DNA from: Proteiniclasticum aestuarii
GTDB lineage: Bacteria; Bacillota; Clostridia; Clostridiales; Clostridiaceae
Assembly: GCF_017368455.1 (NCBI RefSeq)
Contig: NZ_JAFNJU010000002.1
Span: 248,001-312,000, forward strand
Length of the DNA stretch: 64,000 nucleotides
Direction of reading: 5' to 3'
Both the position numbers and the translations under genes were made by a program. Each line of letters begins with the position of its first letter. The first letter of the stretch is position 1. Of the stretch, positions 46,934 to 55,400 are shown piece after piece. The notes under the pieces are model-generated. The model saw nothing but the letters and a program-made list of their open reading frames with translations. It ran no database searches and was not told the origin of the DNA.

Positions 46934-47530
46934 CTATGCTTTATTTACTTCATGCTTTTCCAGGATGCTGTCGATTAGCCCATAGGAAATGGCCTGCTCT
47001 GCACCCATGAAATTGTCTCTTTCCACATCTCTGGCGATTACTTCGATATCCTGTCCTGTTCTTTCGGACATGATTCTGTTCATCTTTTCCTTGATCTGGA
47101 GGATTCTTCTTGCATGGATCTCGATATCCGTCGCCTGACCCTGATATCCGCCCAGAGGCTGATGGATCATGATCTCACTGTTTGGCAGCGCAAATCTCTT
47201 CCCCTTGGTTCCTGCTGTCAGAAGGAACGCACCCATGGATGCCGCCATACCTACACAGATGGTTGCCACATCAGGCTTGATGTAGTTCATGGTGTCGAAG
47301 ATGGCCATGCCGGAAGTGATGCTTCCGCCTGGGCTGTTGATGTAGATGTAGATGTCCTTGTCCGGATCTTCGCTTTCCAGGAACAGAAGCTGTGCCACCA
47401 CGAGATTTGCCGTGACGTCATTGATTTCTCCTGAAAGCATGATGATTCTGTCTTTTAAAAGTCTGGAGAAGATATCATAGGATCTTTCTCCTCTATTGGT
47501 CTGTTCTACTACCATTGGTACTAAACTCAT
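46934..47530 (-). CDS. clpP: ClpP proteolytic subunit
   Basis: A 198-residue serine peptidase that forms the tetradecameric chamber used by ClpX and other Clp ATPases. The catalytic serine is in [11 protein letters not shown] near residue 97, the histidine in MIHQPLGG near residue 122, and the aspartate in the DVERDNFM segment near residue 171. The ATG at 47530 has GGAGG 7 bases upstream and gives the standard N-terminus [11 protein letters not shown]; a frame ten codons longer lacks support. It lies after tig and before clpX, the conserved order of Firmicutes. Confidence 0.97.
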   Translation of the reverse strand: MSLVPMVVEQTNRGERSYDIFSRLLKDRIIMLSGEINDVTANLVVAQLLFLESEDPDKDIYIYINSPGGSITSGMAIFDTMNYIKPDVATICVGMAASMGAFLLTAGTKGKRFALPNSEIMIHQPLGGYQGQATDIEIHARRILQIKEKMNRIMSERTGQDIEVIARDVERDNFMGAEQAISYGLIDSILEKHEVNKA

Positions 47531-47626
47531 TTTCTTACCTCCATAACGATTGATTTTCATAATTCATGTATCTCAGTATACCCAGTATAAATTAAATTCT
47601 ACTTAAAGAACCGGTTAACTGATTTT

Positions 47627-47643
47627 AAACAATTTAATTGTTT
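47627..47643 (-). promoter_or_regulatory. Inverted repeat in the clpP upstream region
   Basis: AAACAATT-T-AATTGTTT is a perfect 17-base inverted repeat about 100 bases before clpP. TATACT-type -10 elements lie nearer the gene. I do not see a CtsR heptad repeat here, so the regulator is unknown. Confidence 0.4.
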
Positions 47644-47709
47644 CATTCTTACTCTTATTTTACACCATCGTGACAGAAAATCAAATACCCGAATGCTAAA
47701 GATAGAAAT

Positions 47710-47738
47710 ATTGCCAGAGAAATCCTGTCTCTGGCAAT
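47710..47738 (-). terminator. Terminator after the trigger factor gene
   Basis: A perfect 10-base-pair stem (47710-47719 with 47729-47738) is followed on the minus strand by ATTTCTATCTTT. It separates tig from clpP. Confidence 0.7.
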
Positions 47739-47823
47739 AAAAATTTCTCTTTATGTATGACATGCCGTGATACTTCGATCTTAAAGATAAGATTTCATAC
47801 CATGATCACATCTCTTCTGGAGT

Positions 47824-49197
47824 CTATTCGTGGTCGTGACCTTCATGATCTTCTTCCTCATGATTATGGTCATCATGGCTGTGATCATGGCTTACAGAGA
47901 TTTCCTTCTCTGTAACCTTAGCGGATTCAAGAAGCAGGTCGAACACCTTGTTTGTGGTCACTTCCATTTCCAGGTCTCTTCTATTGCTCGTCAGAAGCAT
48001 TTCCTTCAGCTCATCCTGCTGCTCTCCATACATCTTCACGATTTCTTCAGCCTTGGCCATGACTTCTTCTTCTGTAGCTTCAATGCCTTCCTTGGCAACG
48101 ATGGCTTCGATCAGAAGGTCGTTCTTCACAACGTTTTTCGCGTTGTCTCTGAACATTTCACGGATGGCGCTTTCTTCCTGGCCGGTCATCTGAAGATACA
48201 TTTCCTTGGAAATACCCTGCTGCTGGATTCTCTGTTCAAAATCTCTGACCAGTCTGTCGATGCTTGTTTCCACCATGACTTCAGGAACATCGATTTCAGC
48301 CTTCTCAGCCAGTGCCTTGATCAGGTTGTTGTTCAGCTCGCTCTTCGCTCTGCTGTTTGCATCCTCTTCCAGTCCTTCTCTGATGCTTGCCTTCAGCTCT
48401 TCCAGCGTTTCGAATTCTGATACTTCGGAAGCGAATTCATCATCCACTTCAGGGAATTCCTTGGTCTTGATGTCAAGAATCTCCACATCAAATTCAGCGT
48501 CCTTACCCTTGAGCTCTTCTGCCTGATAGTCTTCTGGGAATGTGACCTTGACGGTCTTCTCTTCTCCAACCTTCAGACCGATGAGCTGATCTTCGAAGTC
48601 TCCGATGAACATGTTTGCTCCGATGGTCAGTTCGAAGTTCTCGCCCTTTCCACCTTCGAATTCAACTCCGTCCACTTTGCCGTTGAAGTTGATCACCGCT
48701 ACGTCATCCTTTTCCACGACTGCGCCTTCTGGCTTGGATTCGATTCTACCGTTTCTTTCCACCAGATGCTCGATTTCATGGTCGATGTCGTGGTCTGTAA
48801 CCTTTATTACTGGCTTCTCCACTTCAAGTCCCTTGTATTCTGGAAGATCGAATTCCGGATACACTTCCACTTCTGCTGTGTAGACGAAGTCTTTTCCTTC
48901 TTCCATCTGTGTGATGTCGATCTTTGGATAATCAATGGGCTTGATGTCCGCTTCTTCGATGGCCTTTGGATAGCTGTCGCTTAAAAGGAAATCGCTGGCA
49001 TCATCAAACAGGACTTCCACACCGTAGAACTGCTTCACCAGTGCCAGTGGTGCTTTGCCTTTTCTGAATCCCTGAACATTCAGGTTCTTCACATTCTTCT
49101 TGTAGGACTTTCTGATGGCCTCATCCAGCTTTGCAGCTTCCAGAGTCACTTCCAGTTTCACCTTTTTGGAATCTAACTTTTCGTGCTTTACGTTCAT
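47824..49197 (-). CDS. tig: Trigger factor with a His-rich C-terminal tail
   Basis: Ribosome-bound chaperone and prolyl isomerase of 457 residues. The N-terminal domain carries the ribosome-docking motif GFRKGKAP near residue 42. The FKBP-type middle domain covers about 150-245 and the helical substrate-binding domain about 250-430. The last 24 residues are unusual: SHDHSHDDHNH and further HxH-type pairs give eight histidines mixed with Asp and Glu. This resembles the metal-binding tail of SlyD and is absent from standard trigger factors of about 430 residues. GGAGG precedes the ATG. Confidence 0.96.
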   Translation of the reverse strand: MNVKHEKLDSKKVKLEVTLEAAKLDEAIRKSYKKNVKNLNVQGFRKGKAPLALVKQFYGVEVLFDDASDFLLSDSYPKAIEEADIKPIDYPKIDITQMEEGKDFVYTAEVEVYPEFDLPEYKGLEVEKPVIKVTDHDIDHEIEHLVERNGRIESKPEGAVVEKDDVAVINFNGKVDGVEFEGGKGENFELTIGANMFIGDFEDQLIGLKVGEEKTVKVTFPEDYQAEELKGKDAEFDVEILDIKTKEFPEVDDEFASEVSEFETLEELKASIREGLEEDANSRAKSELNNNLIKALAEKAEIDVPEVMVETSIDRLVRDFEQRIQQQGISKEMYLQMTGQEESAIREMFRDNAKNVVKNDLLIEAIVAKEGIEATEEEVMAKAEEIVKMYGEQQDELKEMLLTSNRRDLEMEVTTNKVFDLLLESAKVTEKEISVSHDHSHDDHNHEEEDHEGHDHE

Positions 49198-49246
49198 TAA
49201 TGATATCCTCCTATGCCCTTAGAGGGCTTCTTTTCAAACTTATAAT

Positions 49247-49275
49247 ATTATAAATGAAATGATTACGCATTTCAA
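49247..49275 (-). promoter_or_regulatory. Promoter of tig
   Basis: On the minus strand TTGAAA (49270-49275) and TATAAT (49247-49252) are 17 bases apart. A short GCCCT/AGGGC hairpin (near 49215-49229) lies in the leader just before the ribosome binding site. Confidence 0.75.
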
Positions 49276-49278
49276 TGA

Positions 49279-50073
49279 TTATGGAATTATTCTTTCCAGA
49301 TACTTTCTGCTCTCGGAAAGCTCCTCCAGGGTTTCGTAGTTTTCCTTGTAGACCTCGATGATCCCCGGCCCCTTGTATCCTAGGGCTTCCACCCTGCGGA
49401 AAAGCGTCTGGAAATCAAAGGCTCCTTTACCTGGAAGAAGACAGGTGCTTTCCCTGTCATGGTCATTCAGATGCAGATTCATGAGATCCTCTCCATAGAT
49501 GTCCAGATAGTCATAGGGCGATCTGCCCGCTTTCACCGCCTGCTTCACATCCAGAGTGAATTTCAGCGGCTCTTTCACCGCATCCTTCAGCCTCTTCAGA
49601 TACTCCAGATCTCCCGACAGGCACCAGGAGACATTCTCCTGAGCAAGGGCCATGCCATGGACACCGGCTTCATAGACCATCCGCTCGTACATGTAGACCA
49701 CATCGGTAAAGGTCATGTTCCTGTGGGGCCGTCTGATGAGTCCATGGAAGGTGTAGGCCTTTGCGCCAAGGATTTCACCAAACCGGACAAATTCCTGATA
49801 GATCCGAAAAAAATCTTCTCGTCTTCTTTCGTAGGCATCAAACAGGTACGGCTCAAAGGCAGAGCTCACGGTATGGACCGAATTGATCTTGACCTTCTCT
49901 TTCTCCGCCAGTTCTTTCAGTTCGTAGCCGTATTCTTCTCTGAACTCGAAGAAACTGTTGGCAAAGACCTCCATGACGCTGAATCCTTTCTCCGCCAGTT
50001 TCTTCACCGCATCTTCCGTCAGCAGTTCAGGATAGAATATGGCTGTAGAGATTCCAATCTCCAAGTCAATCAC
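49279..50073 (-). CDS. Sugar phosphate isomerase/epimerase-like TIM-barrel protein
   Basis: A 264-residue protein of the xylose isomerase-like/AP endonuclease 2 superfamily. Strand-end motifs that supply metal ligands can be read: NSVHTVSS near residue 63, YTFHGLIRR near residue 107, LAQENVSWC near residue 143, FTLDVKQA near residue 172, LHLNDHDRES near residue 196 and PGIIEVYKE near residue 233. The substrate is unknown. The GTG at 50073 has only a weak ribosome binding site, so the true start is unsure. It is the last gene downstream of the sulfur-transfer genes, with no obvious functional link. Confidence 0.85.
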   Translation of the reverse strand: MIDLEIGISTAIFYPELLTEDAVKKLAEKGFSVMEVFANSFFEFREEYGYELKELAEKEKVKINSVHTVSSAFEPYLFDAYERRREDFFRIYQEFVRFGEILGAKAYTFHGLIRRPHRNMTFTDVVYMYERMVYEAGVHGMALAQENVSWCLSGDLEYLKRLKDAVKEPLKFTLDVKQAVKAGRSPYDYLDIYGEDLMNLHLNDHDRESTCLLPGKGAFDFQTLFRRVEALGYKGPGIIEVYKENYETLEELSESRKYLERIIP

Positions 50074-50117
50074 TTCTCTTCTTCATTCATTCCGGCTCAG
50101 TGTTTTCCACTCCGGTT

Positions 50118-50906
50118 CTACTCACTGATGATCTTGTAGTCCGGTGTCAGATAGTAGGTATTTCCTTCCTTGGTATAGGAAAGTCCCAGCTCGGTGATTT
50201 CTCCGAGAACCACATCGGTGCCGAAGACACTCTGATAGTTTCTGTGGGAGAGTGGCAGAAGATCCACCACATAGAGGAATCTTCTCTCATCAAACCAGGG
50301 CAGCTGCGACATGTAGACCACCGTGTCCTCATCCAGGAACTTGGGCTGCTCCGCCCAGACAAAGTTTTCGGTTCTTCCAAGAATGCTCTCCTTGGACTCC
50401 GTATATCCTCTGGAGTTCTTGTAGACCTTGTAGGTGATGTCCGTGACGTTTCCGGAAAGATCCAGGAGGAATAGGTCCTGCGTCTCTTCATCCAGAATCA
50501 CCGCCTGGGTTCTGGAGGGAGAGATGTCTCCCTCCAGCCCCACCAGTTCAGGAACGGGCGCGAAAATCTTCTCACCGTTTTCCTCCACCACTTCCAGAGA
50601 AACCTCTTTCTCTATGGGCAGGGTCGCTGTGACAAACTCCTTCTCGATGACAGGCTCTTCTTCGATGGGTTCTTCCGTCTCCTCATTGGTAACAGTTTCC
50701 GGAATCTGCTCCAGAATCTGTTCCTTCTGAACCTGTTCCTGGGCGATGTCCTGTTTCACCTTTTCCACCATCTCAAGAATGGGTTTCCGGAACAGCAGTG
50801 CCAGCGCGGCGATGAAAATCAGAAAAAACGCAAGCTTTCTGAAGAATCGCTTCCTTTTTTCTCTTTTATGATACTTGCTGCTGAATATACTGGTATTTCT
50901 TCTCAT
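50118..50906 (-). CDS. Membrane-anchored extracytoplasmic protein of unknown function
   Basis: A 262-residue protein I do not recognise. A basic cytosolic N-terminus (residues 1-23) is followed by one hydrophobic segment (about 24-42) that probably anchors it. Then come a helical and Glu/Pro-rich spacer (about 45-100) and a beta-rich domain (about 105-262) with repeated blocks such as AVILDEETQDLFLLDLSG and FLDEDTVVYMSQLPW, reminiscent of a small propeller or sheet sensor. AAGGAG before the ATG overlaps the end of the Cys-rich gene, so it is cotranscribed with thiI. Confidence 0.75.
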   Translation of the reverse strand: MRRNTSIFSSKYHKREKRKRFFRKLAFFLIFIAALALLFRKPILEMVEKVKQDIAQEQVQKEQILEQIPETVTNEETEEPIEEEPVIEKEFVTATLPIEKEVSLEVVEENGEKIFAPVPELVGLEGDISPSRTQAVILDEETQDLFLLDLSGNVTDITYKVYKNSRGYTESKESILGRTENFVWAEQPKFLDEDTVVYMSQLPWFDERRFLYVVDLLPLSHRNYQSVFGTDVVLGEITELGLSYTKEGNTYYLTPDYKIISE

Positions 50907-50915
50907 CTGTACTCC

Positions 50916-51074
50916 TTATTTCTGAATGGGAATACCGCCCTTGCCGCATCCGCATCCGCATCCGGAAGCTTCTCCCTCTGCCTTCTTGGTGCCGCAGCAG
51001 GATTTCTTCTCCACTACATAGTTGTCCGTGTAATCCTCGTAATCCGTTCCATCCTTCAACAGGTCTTCTATCAT
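50916..51074 (-). CDS. 52-residue Cys-rich protein coupled to thiI
   Basis: A short reading frame with the pattern SCCGTKK near residue 25 and CGCGCGKGG near residue 39, giving five cysteines in 52 residues. Its ATG overlaps the TGA stop of thiI as ATGA, and GGAGGAG lies 8 bases upstream within thiI, so translation must be coupled. The stop is immediately followed by the ribosome binding site of the next gene. I know no family with certainty. The spacing of cysteines and the iscS-thiI context suggest a metal- or sulfur-carrying peptide; this is inference. Confidence 0.8.
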   Translation of the reverse strand: MIEDLLKDGTDYEDYTDNYVVEKKSCCGTKKAEGEASGCGCGCGKGGIPIQK

Positions 51075-52216
51075 AAGATAAACTCCTCCGTTTCTTCTAT
51101 GGCCTTTGCCACCAGCGCATCACTGTCCAGAGCCTCTTCATGAAGCTTGATGTACTTCAGCTTGGGCTTGGTCACTGGATGCTTCGGTACAAAGATGGTA
51201 CAGCAATCTTCATAGGGCAGTATGGATGTCTCATAGGTGCCGATCTTATGTGAGATATCCATGATGTCCCCCTTGTCCATGGCCACCAGCGGACGAAATA
51301 CAGGTCTGTCTCCTGCATCATCGGAAACCACCAGGGCTTCCATGGTCTGGGAAGCCACCTGACCGATGCTTTCTCCCGTGGTGACGCTCTGAATGCCCAG
51401 CTTGTCCGCCAGAGCACAGGCGCACTTCATCATGAATCTTCTCATGATGATGGTCAGTTCGTTCTCCGGGCATTTGTCCATGATCTCCATCTGGATTTCC
51501 GTGAAGGGCACCACATGCAGATGGATCTTTCCTGTGTACTGACTCAGAATGGAAGCCAGTTCCTTGACTTTGTCCTTGGCTCTTTCGGATGTGTAAGGAT
51601 GGCTGTGATAGTAGACACCATGGACTTCGATGCCTCTTTTCGCCATGAGAAAACCCGCCACCGGGGAGTCGATTCCGCCGGAGAGCATCAGCATGGTGCT
51701 GCCGTTGATACCGTAGGGCATTCCGCCGATTCCTCTTTCCTTCTCCACATAGACATAGGCATTGTCGCGGATTTCGATGTCCACCACATAGTCCGGCTTC
51801 TTGATTTCCACATGATATCCGGTTGTATTCTTCAGGATATGCGCCCCTACAAGGCCGGAAAGCTCCATGGAGTTCATGGGGAACTTCTTGTCTGCTCGCT
51901 TTGTGGCCACTTTGAAGGAGGTGCCTTCAGGCTGCTTCTTCATGACCAGAAGCGCCAGCTCCTTGATCTTCTCGATGTCTCTTTCCGTCTGCACCACCGT
52001 GCATACTTCATAGACGCCGAAGACCTTCTTCACCTTTTCCTTGATTTCGGACACGTCCTCCGCCTGGATGAACCATCGGTTCTGATCCGTATAGAAGGAA
52101 TACTCCTCGTTTTTCAGGACATTCTTGATGTTCTCTTTCAGTTTCTTCTCAAATCTTCCTCTATTCAGTCCCTTGAGAAAGATTTCAGATGCATATTTTA
52201 TCAGTAACAGTTCCAC
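51071..52216 (-). CDS. thiI: tRNA 4-thiouridine sulfurtransferase ThiI (short form)
   Basis: Enzyme that activates U8 of tRNA with ATP and inserts sulfur received from a cysteine desulfurase; some forms also serve thiazole synthesis. The 381-residue protein has an N-terminal ferredoxin-like region, a THUMP domain (about 60-165) and the PP-loop MLSGGIDSPVAG near residue 178. The C-terminal rhodanese domain of the E. coli enzyme is missing, as is common in Firmicutes, so the sulfur route must differ. It begins one base after iscS. The Cys-rich small gene overlaps its stop. Confidence 0.96.
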   Translation of the reverse strand: MELLLIKYASEIFLKGLNRGRFEKKLKENIKNVLKNEEYSFYTDQNRWFIQAEDVSEIKEKVKKVFGVYEVCTVVQTERDIEKIKELALLVMKKQPEGTSFKVATKRADKKFPMNSMELSGLVGAHILKNTTGYHVEIKKPDYVVDIEIRDNAYVYVEKERGIGGMPYGINGSTMLMLSGGIDSPVAGFLMAKRGIEVHGVYYHSHPYTSERAKDKVKELASILSQYTGKIHLHVVPFTEIQMEIMDKCPENELTIIMRRFMMKCACALADKLGIQSVTTGESIGQVASQTMEALVVSDDAGDRPVFRPLVAMDKGDIMDISHKIGTYETSILPYEDCCTIFVPKHPVTKPKLKYIKLHEEALDSDALVAKAIEETEEFIL

Positions 52217-52217
52217 A

Positions 52218-53348
52218 TTATTTCCTCCTTAGAAATTTCACTGCCTCTTTAATGGTCTGTGCAGCATACCTGATTTCTTCTTCCGTGGTCTCCTTCTGGA
52301 AACTCAGACGGATGCTGCCCTGGATCTCTCTCTTCGAAAGGCCTATGGCCTGAAGCACATGAGAATCCTTCGTATCCTTCGATGTGCAGGCAGAACCTGT
52401 GGATACGTAGACCCCCTTGTCTGACAGATAGTGCAGAAGCACCTCTCCGCGCATGCCTGGTATGGAGATGCTGAGAATATAGGGTGATGCATCTTCAAAA
52501 GAAGCATTCACCTTCAGCCCGTCGATCTCACTGAGAAGATCGATCATCAGACTTTTCAGCTCCTTCACATGGGAAAATCCACGGATGCGCTCTGCTTCGT
52601 TTCTTTTCACCGCTTCTCTGAAGCCCAGAATGGACGGCACATTCACCGTACCCGCTCGAAGGCCCCTTTCCTGTTCTCCACCCAGAAGAAGAGACTGGGG
52701 TCTCTGACCTTTTCGCATATAGACAAACCCGCATCCTTTGGGTCCATGAATCTTATGGGCCGATACCGTCATGAAGTCCACATCCATTTCCCTGACATCC
52801 ACAGGATACTTCATGTATCCTTGCACCGCATCCACATGGAACTTCGCTTTGCTGCTGACAGAGCGGATCACCGGTGCAATGTCCGATGGATTGTTTACTG
52901 CGCCGGTCTCGTTGTTCACCATCATGATGGACACCAGGGATGTGTTTTTCCGAAGCTTCTTCTGAAGCTCGTCCAGGCTGATCTGCCCCTTCTCATCCAC
53001 AGAGAGCATATCCACTTCCACTCCCTGGGCTGCCGCATAGTCCATCACTCTCAGCACACTGGGATGTTCGATGGCCGTGGTGATGAAATGAGCGCCTTCC
53101 TTAATAAAGGACCGTATGATATGATTATTCCCTTCCGATGCCCCTGAGGTGAACACAATTTCCTCCCCCAGCGCATGAATGGTCTCTGCAATGTCTTTTC
53201 TTGCCGCTTCCAGCGCATCTTCCGCATCTCTTCCGATTTTATGGATGGAATTGGGATTTCCGTAGAGATCTTTCAGCGCCTGGGTCATGACTTCTATGAC
53301 CTCCGGGTGCACCGGAGAGGTGGCGGCATTATCCAAATAAGCTTTCAT
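52218..53348 (-). CDS. iscS: Cysteine desulfurase (NifS/IscS type), probable ThiI partner
   Basis: PLP enzyme of 376 residues that removes sulfur from cysteine as a persulfide. The N-terminus YLDNAATSPVHPEV, the PLP lysine in SAHKIHGPKG near residue 200 and the catalytic cysteine in STGSACTSK near residue 324 are present. The ATG at 53348 follows GGTGATAGA and starts directly at the conserved N-terminus. Direct contact with thiI (1 base apart) indicates a dedicated desulfurase for tRNA thiolation, like NifZ-ThiI in Bacillus. The gene symbol is by family only. Confidence 0.94.
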   Translation of the reverse strand: MKAYLDNAATSPVHPEVIEVMTQALKDLYGNPNSIHKIGRDAEDALEAARKDIAETIHALGEEIVFTSGASEGNNHIIRSFIKEGAHFITTAIEHPSVLRVMDYAAAQGVEVDMLSVDEKGQISLDELQKKLRKNTSLVSIMMVNNETGAVNNPSDIAPVIRSVSSKAKFHVDAVQGYMKYPVDVREMDVDFMTVSAHKIHGPKGCGFVYMRKGQRPQSLLLGGEQERGLRAGTVNVPSILGFREAVKRNEAERIRGFSHVKELKSLMIDLLSEIDGLKVNASFEDASPYILSISIPGMRGEVLLHYLSDKGVYVSTGSACTSKDTKDSHVLQAIGLSKREIQGSIRLSFQKETTEEEIRYAAQTIKEAVKFLRRK

Positions 53349-53396
53349 TCTATCACCTTCATAATATTTCACTGATTTACTTTATCATAAGAAGCC

Positions 53397-54551
53397 TTAA
53401 AGCTCAAGCTTAAGAAGACCTTCGTAGATGCTGCTGATGAAAGGCCCGATTTCAGAAGAAACCTCTATGAATCCCTGCTGCAGGGTCTTCCCTCCGCCTC
53501 CTCGGAATCGGAACGCTTCCCGGGCGGGTTTCACAAGTTCCCTGGCATCCGCCCGTTCCCCTGTGAAGACGAAGATTCTGCCATCTCCTCGATAAAAGAC
53601 TGCTATCTTCCCCTTTTTCATCATCTGATTGCCCAGGGCCTTCATGAGCTCATCCTCATACTCCACTTCTATGACCACAGTATCTTCTTCAAAGTTCTCG
53701 GCCAGTGCCTCCGCAAGCTCCAGAATCAGTGCGCCCTGGGCTTTCCTGTATTCGTCTCTCTCTTCTCTGATCTGCCGTACTCGAAATGGCAGTTCATCCA
53801 GATTCACACCCAGCTCCGCCTTCAGCTTCATAATGGCATCTTCCATCTCATAGAGATACCTGAATGCACGCTCTCCCGCCACATAATAGATGCGACTGCC
53901 TCCCTTGTACTTTTCCACAGCCGTGATCTTGAAGAGTCTCAGATCCTTCAGAGACTTCACATGGGTACCTCCGCATCCGCACCAGTCTATGTCCCCGATC
54001 TGCACAATGCGGATGTTCGAATCCACCTGAACCGCTTTGCGAAGAGGAATGTCCCCCAGATTGTATTTGTCACGGTAGTAGGTGGATACCGGAAGATTCT
54101 TACCTATGAGCCCATTGACTTCATTCTCCGCCTGAAGCCTCATTTCTTCATCGATCTCCAGATCCGTATCAATGGTGGCGTAAGCCTTCCCCATGTGGAA
54201 ACTCACCGTTTCCACGCCAAGCTGGTCCTTCAGAACCGCTGTGAGCACATGCTGCGCCGTGTGCTGGATGCTGTGGTCTTCCCGCACCTTCTGGTCTATG
54301 ATGCACTCCACCGGCATATGGAGGGTCAGTCCGGAGAAGGAGGCCAGTCTGTGCCAGATCTCTTCTCCTTCCGTAAAGACATCCAGCACTTCTTTTCCGT
54401 TGATGGTTCCCATGTCTGAAGGCTGTCCGCCCCCTTCAGGATAAAAATAAGTGCTCTCCAGGGTGATGTATACCCCGTCCTCTTTCTCTTTCACGGATCG
54501 TACTCTTGAAGTAAACCTCAGCACATCCTGATCCACCTGATACAGTTTCAC
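53397..54551 (-). CDS. AlaX-type alanyl-tRNA editing protein with DHHA1 domain
   Basis: A 384-residue trans-editing protein that hydrolyses mischarged Ser-tRNA(Ala) or Gly-tRNA(Ala). The editing domain shows YFYPEGGGQPSD near residue 35, the zinc motif HTAQH near residue 98 and CGGTHVKS near residue 196. A long C-terminal half ends in a DHHA1-like region (FRGGGGKTLQQG near residue 356). The GTG at 54551 is chosen because GGGAGTGG lies 5 bases upstream; a GTG nine codons earlier and an ATG between them are alternatives. It lies 48 bases before iscS and may lead this operon. Confidence 0.88.
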   Translation of the reverse strand: MKLYQVDQDVLRFTSRVRSVKEKEDGVYITLESTYFYPEGGGQPSDMGTINGKEVLDVFTEGEEIWHRLASFSGLTLHMPVECIIDQKVREDHSIQHTAQHVLTAVLKDQLGVETVSFHMGKAYATIDTDLEIDEEMRLQAENEVNGLIGKNLPVSTYYRDKYNLGDIPLRKAVQVDSNIRIVQIGDIDWCGCGGTHVKSLKDLRLFKITAVEKYKGGSRIYYVAGERAFRYLYEMEDAIMKLKAELGVNLDELPFRVRQIREERDEYRKAQGALILELAEALAENFEEDTVVIEVEYEDELMKALGNQMMKKGKIAVFYRGDGRIFVFTGERADARELVKPAREAFRFRGGGGKTLQQGFIEVSSEIGPFISSIYEGLLKLEL

Positions 54552-54808
54552 GCTATCCACTCCCATACATTTTTTCACTCTTCATTGTACCATTAATTGA
54601 AAATGAGTTGCAGTAACATGCCACTAAAAAGTCTTCACCACCGCCTGTTTTTCTGGGCTATCTCTCATAAGGTGAAACCATGGACCCTTCCATTCATGAA
54701 AACCCTTCTGTTTTAATGGAATAGAAGGGAAATCTTAATTTGCTTTTAATTTATCTCCCTTATAATGACCTCATGAAATAAAGTTTTTGATAAGAGAGGA
54801 AGTTAGTG

Positions 54809-55183
54809 ATGGAAAAGAAATTATACAAGAATACGGACAGAAAAATGATCTCCGGTGTCCTGGCAGGTTTTTCCGACTACCTGGGCATTGATGTGACGAT
54901 CCTGAGAATCGGATATGTGCTTTTGAGCCTGATCATGGAGGCGTTCCCCGGAATCATTCTCTACATCATCCTGGCCATTGTGATGCCGGATATGGATGAG
55001 CGGGACAGGGAGCGTAAGACCTACAAGGCGAAGAAGAACGACAACCCCTATACCAGCGAAGAAAACGCCTATGGACAGAAGCCCTATCAGGATGTGGACT
55101 ACAAAGAGGAAAAGGACACAGCGGAAGCGGACAAGAACTTCAAGAAATCCGGTGGGGCCTATACCCCAGACGACCGGAATTAA
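54809..55183 (+). CDS. PspC-domain membrane protein
   Basis: A 124-residue protein with the PspC motif KMISGVLAGFSDYLGIDVTILRIGYVLLS at its N-terminus, read as a start helix and first membrane segment, then a second segment (about residues 38-60) ending IVMPD. The remaining 60 residues are polar and charged (KAKKNDNPYTSEENAYG). PspC proteins respond to membrane stress; no PspA is nearby. The ATG at 54809 has AGAGGA 8 bases upstream. TATAAT lies about 50 bases before it. The 257-base gap to the AlaX-type gene holds only divergent promoters. Confidence 0.87.
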   Translation: MEKKLYKNTDRKMISGVLAGFSDYLGIDVTILRIGYVLLSLIMEAFPGIILYIILAIVMPDMDERDRERKTYKAKKNDNPYTSEENAYGQKPYQDVDYKEEKDTAEADKNFKKSGGAYTPDDRN

Positions 55184-55198
55184 CACAGCAACCTTAAG

Positions 55199-55273
55199 GA
55201 ACCCTCACAGGAGCAGAGACTTCTCCGTCACCATGACGGAGTGAATGATTATGCGCTCCTTAAGGGTTCTTTT
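55199..55273 (+). terminator. Multi-stem terminator after the PspC gene
   Basis: Nested stems: GAACCCT/AGGGTTC (55199-55205 with 55263-55269), GGAGC/GCTCC (55210-55214 with 55255-55259) and CTCCGTCA/TGACGGAG (55223-55230 with 55234-55241). TTTT follows. It is more elaborate than a simple terminator. Confidence 0.75.
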
Positions 55274-55348
55274 CTTGCGCCCAGATGAGCGCAGCAACAT
55301 CCACTTATCCAGTGTCTGATAATTCACATCTTTTTAATAATATTGATT

Positions 55349-55376
55349 TATAATAGACAATAAACACAGTGTCTAT
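55349..55376 (+). promoter_or_regulatory. Promoter of the phasin-like/ABC1 kinase operon with an inverted repeat
   Basis: TATAAT at 55349-55354 overlaps the left half of ATAGACA-N10-TGTCTAT (55353-55359 with 55370-55376). The repeat would cover the transcription start, as an operator or a 5' hairpin. Confidence 0.55.
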
Positions 55377-55400
55377 CTCTATCAGTGAGGAGGAAACGTC

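Noticed and set aside
47561..47700. CtsR heptad repeat upstream of clpP
   Set aside because: No GGTCAAA-type direct repeat is present; only an AT-rich inverted repeat was found.
54680..54724. A 14-codon frame with AAGGTG before its ATG, upstream of the PspC gene
   Set aside because: Too short and without secretion signal or conservation evidence; chance frames of this size are common.
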